11,489 bases of DNA from assembly GCA_964607765.1 (NCBI GenBank), contig CAZSNT010000247.1, positions 1 to 11,489 on the forward strand, read 5' to 3'. Origin of the DNA: CAZSNT01 sp964607765. Lineage in GTDB: Bacteria; Verrucomicrobiota; Lentisphaeria; Oligosphaerales; JABHEG01. Shown in pieces: positions 6,598-11,489 of the stretch. The position numbers were made by a program, and so were the translations under genes. The notes under the pieces are model-generated. The model saw only the letters and a list, made by a program, of their open reading frames with translations, made no database searches and was not told where the DNA came from. Position 1 is the first letter of the stretch; the number at the start of each line of letters is the position of its first letter.

Positions 6598-6602
6598 CCT
6601 CC
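6598..6602 (-). promoter_or_regulatory. Ribosome binding site deciding the start of the exported protein
   Basis: CCTCC on the plus strand reads GGAGG on the minus strand. It is eight bases from the ATG at 6587-6589 but only two from the in-frame ATG at 6593-6595, and it lies inside the reading frame for the still earlier ATG at 6620-6622. The 295-residue form is therefore preferred. Confidence 0.65.
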
Positions 6603-6647
6603 GTGCGCAACCGAATCCACACTCTCGCTACACCCTATACACGCCGC

Positions 6648-6659
6648 CGTTCCTGAACG
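6648..6659. other. Small inverted repeat in a divergent promoter region
   Basis: CGTTC-CT-GAACG is a perfect inverted repeat with 5-base arms, in the 170-base gap between the exported-protein gene (minus) and the pilin-like gene (plus). It could be an operator half-site pair for either gene. Nothing else in this gap is convincing: a TATAGG on the minus strand (about 6635-6640) is a possible but weak -10 box. Confidence 0.2.
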
Positions 6660-6759
6660 TTACAACAACATCGCCATCCTTGCGAGACCCCGCCACCTGT
6701 CGCGGTTGACATGTTCGGCAGCAACGCCATGTTTGGGCAGTGCACGGACAGGAAAGGCC

Positions 6760-6936
6760 ATGGACCGAACGCGCCGCTTCACACTGATCGAAATCCTGAT
6801 CGCAATCGCGATCATTGCGATCCTGATAGGACTGCTCATGCCGGTCCTCGAAAAGGCCCTCGAGCGCGGCCGCGAGACCGAACGCATGAACAACCGGCGT
6901 AACAAGGACCTGATCCGTCGTATCAACCGACCTTGA
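6760..6936 (+). CDS. 58-residue pilin-like N-terminal helix protein
   Basis: A short protein that is little more than a type IV pilin/pseudopilin N-terminus. Residues 1-6 are a basic leader (MDRTRR), then FTLIEILIAIAIIAILIGLLMPVL (7-30) is the classic methylation and membrane helix with Glu at mature position 5, followed by a charged helix EKALERGRETER and a basic tail. Pilins and pseudopilins normally have a C-terminal globular domain of 80 or more residues; here there is none. The residue before the Phe is Arg, not the Gly that prepilin peptidase normally needs. As I recall, Arg or Lys there is common in Lentisphaerota-type FTLIE proteins. AGGAAAGG (6750-6757) is a suitable ribosome binding site for ATG 6760. 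It lies 126 bases upstream of the histidine kinase gene on the same strand. It could be a functional mini-pilin, a membrane peptide or a gene remnant. Confidence 0.7.
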   Translation: MDRTRRFTLIEILIAIAIIAILIGLLMPVLEKALERGRETERMNNRRNKDLIRRINRP

Positions 6937-7047
6937 TCCCCTCTGTCTGGCCCAACCGGCAGGAACGCGCTATATTCCATCGAAGACGGAGTGGAAACAG
7001 GAGCGCTTGACGTTCCTCTCCTTCCATGCCGTAACACTACGCGCTGC

Positions 7048-7052
7048 AGAGG
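7048..7052 (+). promoter_or_regulatory. Ribosome binding site of the histidine kinase
   Basis: AGAGG lies ten bases before ATG 7063. It favours this ATG over the in-frame GTG at 6991, whose extra 24 residues do not look like kinase sequence and would push the first membrane helix away from the N-terminus. Confidence 0.5.
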
Positions 7053-7062
7053 CCGTGCAACC

Positions 7063-9411
7063 ATGAGAGTCGGGATCTCACTCCGACTGAAGCTGGCCCT
7101 CATCATGGGGCTGACCGCCACGTTGGCGTGCACCGCTATCACAGCCGCACTCTACCTGCGGCAGCAGGCTGCCCTCCTCAGTGGCGTCGACACCAGACTG
7201 TTCGCGGCCGCCAACTTCGCCAAGGCCGCCCTTCCCACCGACTACCATGACCGCATCACGGATGCGAGTTCCGTGCCGCCCGAAGAGTTCGCCCGTATCG
7301 TCGACCGGCACAACCAGCTCTGCATGCGGCTGGAGCTCCAGTACCTGTGGAGCAACATGATGATCGACGACAGGATCGTGTTCACCACCGCCACGTCTCC
7401 CAGCAAACACCTGTTCAAGGGCGACCACGCCAGGTTCTTCGATGTCCACCGGGATCCCGGGGCCTTCACGACTGCATTCTCGAACATGCAGGTCGACTAC
7501 AGCTCTTTCCACAACGAGTGGGGACACGGCCGCATGGTTCTGGTCCCGTTCAGGGATCGGCAGGGACGCAAGTTCTGTTTCGGCGCGAGCGTCTCCACCG
7601 CCGATGTGCAGCAAGTACTCCGCGAGACGCTTTGGCACTCGATCCTGGTGAGTAGCGTCGTGCTTCTCAGTGCGCTGCTGATCAGTGCGGCCCTTGCCGG
7701 ATCCATCGCGAATCCCATTCGTTCCCTGACCACCGTGGCAGAGTCCATTGCCGCCGGTGATCCGCACCAGGAAGCCCACTTCGGCGGCTGTCGCGAAGTC
7801 ACCATGCTCTCCGGCGCTGTAAACAAAATGAGCAAGGCGATCCGCCGGACAATGGATGAGATTGAGCGGAGCAGGGAAGACCTGCGCAGCACTCTCAACA
7901 GCATTGGCGACGCCGTGATCGCCACCGGCCCGGACGGCACGATCAAGGGCATGAACCCCGTGGCTGAGCAGCTCAGCGAATGCCCCGCAGACCAGGCAGC
8001 GGGCCGACCCGTCGGAGACGTGCTGGACATCCGCGACATGAACGGGGTGCGAGACACCGAATCGCCTGTGGCACGCATCATGGAAGCGGGTCGGGTCGTG
8101 GTGTGGCCCACCGATGCCACGCTGGTTGGGCGCAACGGCACGGAGCGTCGGGTCGCCAGAAGCGGGGCCCCGATCTCCGCCGGGTCGGGCGACATCGTCG
8201 GAGTGGTCCTGATTCTGAGAGACGTGACCGAGGAGCGCCTCCTGGCCGAGCAGCTCAGGCAGGCACAGAAGATGGACTCGCTGGGGCAGCTTGCGGGGGG
8301 CATCGCGCACGACTTCAACAACATGCTGGGCGGCATCATGAGCGCCGCGGATTTCCTGAAAGTGAAGATCACGGACGAGACGCAGCAGAAAATGGTCAAC
8401 GTCATTCTGGACGGAGCCGGCAGGGCGTCCGGACTCACGCGACAGCTCCTCGCCTTCTCGCGCAAGGCAAACGTCCATGCCGTCCCCATCGACCTGCACG
8501 ACCTGTTAAACGAGACCATTCGCCTTCTGGAGCGCACGATTGACCGGCGCGTCACGATCGAATCGGAGTTTGTCCATGCAGGCATCTGTGTGCAGGGGGA
8601 TCCGGCTCAGCTGGAAAACGCCTTCCTCAACCTGGGGATCAACGCCCGGGACGCCATGCCCGGCGGAGGCAAGATCCAGGTAATCACGGAGACCAAGCAC
8701 GTCAACACGGAAGCCTGCCGTTCGCACGGTCTGGAGGAGTCGGCAGCCGGTTCGTTCGCCCTGGTGCGGATAGCGGACTCGGGACACGGCATGGACGCGG
8801 CCACGCTGGAACGGGCCTTCGAGCCGTTCTTCACCACCAAGGAAGTCGGCGGCGGCACGGGGCTCGGACTGTCCGCCGTCTACGGTACGGTCAGGGAACA
8901 CGGCGGCTTCGTTACGGGCACCAGCGTCAAGGGCGAGGGTAGCGAGTTCTGCGTCTATCTCCCGCTCTCGGACGAGATACCGCAGAAGCCGGTCATCAGC
9001 AGAGAGGAAGAACCCGCAGCGCCCGGCAGAACCGTGCTGCTCGTCGATGACGAGGAAGTGATCCGCAAGAGCACGTCGGCTGTGCTGCGTGATCAAGCCT
9101 ACACGGTGATCCTGGCCCGCGACGGCCTGGAGGCGGTGGCCCTGTACCGGGAGCTCGGCAGCAGCATTGACGTGGTGCTGCTCGATCTGGTCATGCCGCG
9201 AATGAACGGAAAGGACGTGTTCTTCGCCCTGCGTGAGATGGATCCCGACGTGCGCGTGCTTCTGTCTTCAGGATTCGCCCGTGACGGGATAGCCTCGGAG
9301 ATCCTGGGCGAGCCCGAAATCATGGGATTCGTGCAGAAGCCCTACCGCCGTCCCGAACTGCTCGCCGCCCTGGCCCGCGCGCTCGGAGAAACCGGCACGG
9401 ACCCCGCGTGA
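7063..9411 (+). CDS. Membrane-bound hybrid sensor histidine kinase
   Basis: A 782-residue inner-membrane sensor that should autophosphorylate and pass phosphate to its own receiver domain. Order: membrane helix (about 9-31), extracytoplasmic sensor (about 33-190, Cache-like by position and size only), membrane helix (about 194-214), HAMP (about 215-268), PAS (about 270-390), HisKA with H416 in GGIAHDFNN, HATPase with N527 in NARDAM, DSGHGM (572-577), FEPFFTTK (586-593) and GGGTGLGL (596-603), then a receiver with acidic pair D662/D663, phospho-acceptor D708, S735 and K759. All key catalytic residues are present. There is no DNA-binding output and no separate response regulator in the window, so a downstream phosphotransfer partner must be elsewhere. 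Its neighbours are the mini-pilin gene upstream and a convergent secreted polysaccharide-related gene downstream. The signal sensed is not predictable. Confidence 0.95.
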   Translation: MRVGISLRLKLALIMGLTATLACTAITAALYLRQQAALLSGVDTRLFAAANFAKAALPTDYHDRITDASSVPPEEFARIVDRHNQLCMRLELQYLWSNMMIDDRIVFTTATSPSKHLFKGDHARFFDVHRDPGAFTTAFSNMQVDYSSFHNEWGHGRMVLVPFRDRQGRKFCFGASVSTADVQQVLRETLWHSILVSSVVLLSALLISAALAGSIANPIRSLTTVAESIAAGDPHQEAHFGGCREVTMLSGAVNKMSKAIRRTMDEIERSREDLRSTLNSIGDAVIATGPDGTIKGMNPVAEQLSECPADQAAGRPVGDVLDIRDMNGVRDTESPVARIMEAGRVVVWPTDATLVGRNGTERRVARSGAPISAGSGDIVGVVLILRDVTEERLLAEQLRQAQKMDSLGQLAGGIAHDFNNMLGGIMSAADFLKVKITDETQQKMVNVILDGAGRASGLTRQLLAFSRKANVHAVPIDLHDLLNETIRLLERTIDRRVTIESEFVHAGICVQGDPAQLENAFLNLGINARDAMPGGGKIQVITETKHVNTEACRSHGLEESAAGSFALVRIADSGHGMDAATLERAFEPFFTTKEVGGGTGLGLSAVYGTVREHGGFVTGTSVKGEGSEFCVYLPLSDEIPQKPVISREEEPAAPGRTVLLVDDEEVIRKSTSAVLRDQAYTVILARDGLEAVALYRELGSSIDVVLLDLVMPRMNGKDVFFALREMDPDVRVLLSSGFARDGIASEILGEPEIMGFVQKPYRRPELLAALARALGETGTDPA

Positions 9412-9416
9412 GCAGG

Positions 9417-9432
9417 TCGCGTGCGGCCGCGA
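9417..9432. terminator. Possible bidirectional terminator hairpin between convergent genes
   Basis: TCGCG (9417-9421) and CGCGA (9428-9432) form a GC-rich 5-bp stem with a 6-base loop, in the 26-base gap between the histidine kinase stop and the stop of the convergent secreted-protein gene. No T tract follows on either strand, so intrinsic termination is uncertain. Confidence 0.3.
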
Positions 9433-9437
9433 TAAGC

Positions 9438-11267
9438 CTACTTCGTGATCTGGAACCCCGCGTTGAGCCAATCGGCGTGATCACAGCCTACGCCGTTGCC
9501 GCCGTCCCCCACGATAAGTCTCAGCGCCTTGCTGCCGGCCGGAATGTCAATCCGACACTGCCATGGCTTCTGCCCGCTGGCAATGACGTTCGACTTGGCC
9601 TGCAGCTTGTCATCAATGTAGACGGCGAAGACCACAGAGCCGCCGGGGTGCTCATCGTCCACCCCGGCAAGCGTGACGAACGTCTTGTACTCGGGTCTGA
9701 TGGGGTAGACGATTTCCGAAACGGCGTGCGTGCCGATGCCTCTCTCGTAAGACTGCCCGGCCACGGACAACGGATTGTTCTGAATGGACAAGTCCTTCTT
9801 CGGCGGCCCACCCCAACCAGCCTCGAACTTGGCCGGCTTCAGATCGGACAGATGGAAATGCGGAGCGTTGGGGTCGGCCGGCGGCGGCTCGCCGTACTCG
9901 CGCCAGTTGGTGATCGGCTCGGCCAGGCCGGGACCGGTGACGCTGACACTGACAATGGCCGGCTCCTCCAGCTTGAATGGACCTTTGTAAAGCGGCGATG
10001 CAGCGGTCGGATCGCTGCCGTCGAGCGTGTAACGGAGCTGGCCGCCTTCCACCTCGCTGTCAAACGAGACCGTGATCGGCGTTCCCGGGAAAAAGGGCAG
10101 ATCCGGGAAAATGCACGGTGGCATGGCCGGTACGGGAGTGAAAAGGGCGGACGCCTCCGCGCCGTCTGCTTCACCACGCACGATACGAGCACGCACCGTA
10201 GCCGCAGCGCTCAATGTGATCGGGCCAGTGTAGCGCGCCGACCTCTTCCCGGGCGCCGTGCCGTCGAGGGTATAACGGACCTCCGCCTTGCCATCCGCTG
10301 CCTGCAGCCGCACCTCGCGTGTGCCGACAAACGAACCGCCGTCAGGGACAACACTCAACGTCGCGAGCACCGCAACCAATCCCGCGTTGGGCGGCAACGA
10401 CACGGCCAACGGCTTGCCCGCACCCGCGGAAATCTGCTCCGACACCACGCCGGCTTCCGCGTCGTGTACGACCTGTGTGATGACCGCGCTCTTGCCCAGG
10501 AACGGCAGAGCTACACTGCCGCTTACCGCCTTTGCCCCGGACGCGACAGCAACGAACCACATCGCGCCGGCTCGACGCGCAACGGCACACGCTGCGCCGG
10601 GCAGAGCCAGGGCCTTCGTCTCACCCCACGCGACCGGAAGGCGCCGCACCAGGTCGGCCACGACAGGCTGGGCCGCATCAGCGGCCGAGAGCGGCAGAAT
10701 GCACAGCGGCGTCTTCGCGGCCACCGCCCGGGCAATCCGCCCAACAACGGGGCCACCCTCTGTCGCTTCCTTCGTCGGCACAGCCTGGAACGCCGCGCCA
10801 ACCCCCGCTCTCTTCGCATCGGCCTGAAACGCCTGCAGCACCGCGTCGGCGTCCTTCTCCGGCAGCGCAGCCGGATCAACCACGACACCGGCCGCACCGG
10901 CCGTGCGGCACTGGGAAAGAAACTCCTGTCGCAGCTTGGGCGCGGCAACGGCAGCCGAATCGGCAAGCGGCACCCACACGCCCACCCCGTGCAACGCACC
11001 GTACCATGCGGCATCACTCACCAGGTCCCAGTGATAACGCGGCGGCTCACACCACTTCCACCAATCGGCCCCAAGCAACACAGCACGGCTGTCCGTGCGG
11101 CAGGCTGCACGAATGAACTGACAGACTGACTCAGCTGTCGTGTCTTCTCCGGCTGCCGAGAGTGAGAAACACGCCCCTCCAACGGGCGCGGCGGCAACCG
11201 GTGCGCACACCAGCGCCTGTGCAACCACCACCATCATTGCGAACATCGCAACAGTCTGCTTTGACAT
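9438..11267 (-). CDS. Exported GH97-like degenerate glycosidase with chitobiase-type and NPCBM modules
   Basis: A 609-residue exported protein. Signal peptide 1 to about 26 (hydrophobic 8-20, VAA before cleavage). Residues about 45-215 look like fragments of a GH97 (beta/alpha)8 barrel: LLGADWWKW..YHWDLVSDAAWYGALHGVGVWVPL (about 64-101), AGVVVDP (126-132) where GH97 has a VKVDFMD-type strand, and ARAVAAKTPLCILPLS..RRLPVAWGET (179-217) matching its ESPLQMLAD..VPTTWDET segment. Residues 218-303 match the GH97 C-terminal beta domain. Then come two chitobiase/hexosaminidase C-terminal-type modules (about 310-376 and 392-446, each with RYTLDG), and an NPCBM module (about 469-605, with GIGTHAVSEI and DHADWLNA). 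The usual GH97 N-terminal beta-sandwich and much of the barrel with its metal and catalytic Glu segments are missing, so it is probably a binding or scaffold protein rather than an active enzyme. ATG 11265-11267 has AAGGAG ten bases upstream. The modular calls at the C-terminus are firm and the GH97 origin is moderate. Confidence 0.85.
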   Translation of the reverse strand: MSKQTVAMFAMMVVVAQALVCAPVAAAPVGGACFSLSAAGEDTTAESVCQFIRAACRTDSRAVLLGADWWKWCEPPRYHWDLVSDAAWYGALHGVGVWVPLADSAAVAAPKLRQEFLSQCRTAGAAGVVVDPAALPEKDADAVLQAFQADAKRAGVGAAFQAVPTKEATEGGPVVGRIARAVAAKTPLCILPLSAADAAQPVVADLVRRLPVAWGETKALALPGAACAVARRAGAMWFVAVASGAKAVSGSVALPFLGKSAVITQVVHDAEAGVVSEQISAGAGKPLAVSLPPNAGLVAVLATLSVVPDGGSFVGTREVRLQAADGKAEVRYTLDGTAPGKRSARYTGPITLSAAATVRARIVRGEADGAEASALFTPVPAMPPCIFPDLPFFPGTPITVSFDSEVEGGQLRYTLDGSDPTAASPLYKGPFKLEEPAIVSVSVTGPGLAEPITNWREYGEPPPADPNAPHFHLSDLKPAKFEAGWGGPPKKDLSIQNNPLSVAGQSYERGIGTHAVSEIVYPIRPEYKTFVTLAGVDDEHPGGSVVFAVYIDDKLQAKSNVIASGQKPWQCRIDIPAGSKALRLIVGDGGNGVGCDHADWLNAGFQITK

Positions 11268-11277
11268 GAAAAGCTCT

Positions 11278-11283
11278 CTCCTT
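11278..11283 (-). promoter_or_regulatory. Ribosome binding site of the GH97-like gene
   Basis: CTCCTT on the plus strand reads AAGGAG on the minus strand, ten bases before ATG 11265-11267. The signal peptide begins right at that ATG. Together these reject the longer frame that starts in the tandem repeat. Confidence 0.7.
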
Positions 11284-11400
11284 GCCTCTCTCCAAACTCT
11301 CTCTCCGGGAACCCGAGACCGACGACGGGAAGTCGCCACCAGCACAAAATAGCGGAGCTTCCCGGGTTTGCCACGCCAGCCCCCCCTCTCCCCATCCGTA

Positions 11401-11415
11401 GGCTCGGCGTGAGCC
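11401..11415. other. Small hairpin next to the tandem array
   Basis: GGCTC (11401-11405) and GAGCC (11411-11415) are perfect inverted arms around a 5-base loop, directly abutting the first C tract of the 13-bp array. On the minus strand it follows the array. Role unknown. Confidence 0.3.
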
Positions 11416-11489
11416 CCCCCTGCACTCGCCCCCCGCACTCGCCCCCCGCACTCGCCCCCCGCACTCGCCCCCCGCACTCGCCCCCCGCA
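11414..11489. repeat. 13-bp tandem repeat array, G-quadruplex-capable on the minus strand
   Basis: Five perfect copies of GCACTCGCCCCCC begin at 11422, 11435, 11448, 11461 and 11474, and a sixth starts at 11487 and is cut by the window end. A C7 tract at 11414-11420 precedes them. On the minus strand each unit is six Gs separated by the 7-base loop CGAGTGC, so the array meets the G3+N1-7 pattern for intramolecular G-quadruplexes several times over. Single related copies lie at 5-17 and 5685-5698. The array starts about 150 bases upstream of the GH97-like gene's start, with the G-rich strand being that gene's non-template strand. True array length is unknown because the sequence stops inside it. 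Confidence 0.9.

Larger units (their letters stand above)
11268..11489. other. Upstream region of the GH97-like gene
   Basis: No gene is seen. It holds the ribosome binding site of the GH97-like gene, a GGCTC/GAGCC hairpin and the 13-bp tandem array. I see no convincing -10/-35 pair on the minus strand. A TATTTT (plus-strand 11346-11351) is the only AT-rich patch and lacks a partner box. Reading frames through the region on the minus strand stay open only because the array has no stop codons. Confidence 0.6.

Noticed and set aside
6991..7062. GTG start for the histidine kinase
   Set aside because: The extra 24 residues are not kinase-like and ATG 7063 has a better-placed ribosome binding site. 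The GTG is not fully excluded.
7078..8499. 473-codon minus-strand frame inside the histidine kinase gene
   Set aside because: It is a shadow of a complete kinase with all motifs on the plus strand, and it has no domain of its own.
9408..11129. 573-codon plus-strand frame antisense to the GH97-like gene
   Set aside because: Its translation is Arg-rich and featureless, while the minus strand encodes a signal peptide and recognisable modules over the whole span.
11268..11477. 70-residue N-terminal extension of the GH97-like protein into the tandem repeat
   Set aside because: It would place 70 Gly/Arg-rich residues encoded by the array ahead of a clean signal peptide that has its own ribosome binding site.
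11414..11489. CRISPR array
   Set aside because: The period is only 13 bp, units are identical with no variable spacers, and no cas genes are present.
1..11489. Circular plasmid or phage genome joined through the repeats at both ends
   Set aside because: The repeat phase does not match across the ends, and the gene content is chromosomal (ffh, iorAB) with no replication or phage genes.

Overview
The window is GC-rich bacterial DNA with nine protein-coding genes I can support. No rRNA, tRNA or CRISPR array was seen. I could not place the organism firmly. A pilin-type helix with Arg instead of Gly before FTLIE, a secreted protein carrying chitobiase-like and NPCBM modules, and intergenic GTTCAGT/GTTCGGT phrases together resemble what I recall of environmental or gut PVC-group bacteria (Lentisphaerota/Kiritimatiellota type). 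That is an inference from style, not a database match.

Layout. (1) 25-537, minus: a HIT-family nucleotide hydrolase/phosphorylase with a GTG start. (2) 538-819: a divergent intergenic region with a hairpin, short direct repeats and a GTTC/GAAC motif. (3) 820-5671, plus: a tight four-gene run of iorA, iorB, a galactokinase-like GHMP kinase and ffh. Junctions are 24 nt, a 1-nt TGATG overlap, and 26 nt. (4) 5702-6589, minus: an exported protein of unknown function, convergent with ffh. (5) 6760-6936, plus: a 58-residue pilin-like helix protein. (6) 7063-9411, plus: a membrane hybrid histidine kinase. (7) 9438-11267, minus: an exported multidomain protein that looks like a collapsed GH97 glycosidase fused to two chitobiase-type modules and a C-terminal NPCBM carbohydrate-binding module. 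(8) 11268-11489: its upstream region, ending inside a 13-bp tandem repeat.

How the genes fit. IorA and IorB should form a thiamine-diphosphate 2-oxoacid:ferredoxin oxidoreductase acting on aryl pyruvates. This IorA lacks the usual C-terminal ferredoxin domain but keeps four cysteines placed like the ligands of a single proximal cluster. The GHMP kinase and Ffh (protein targeting) follow with almost no gaps, so the four are probably co-transcribed although their functions are unrelated. The remaining genes suggest envelope and polysaccharide-related functions, with the histidine kinase as a possible local sensor.

Most worth a second look: the 13-bp unit GCACTCGCCCCCC, which forms a G-quadruplex-capable array at the right edge, recurs once between convergent genes at 5685-5698, and recurs with one mismatch at the left edge; the degenerate GH97-like protein; the Glu-to-Asn change in the sugar-binding signature of the kinase; the ferredoxin-less IorA; and the mini-pilin. 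I did not find a clearly new multi-gene defence or mobile system here.
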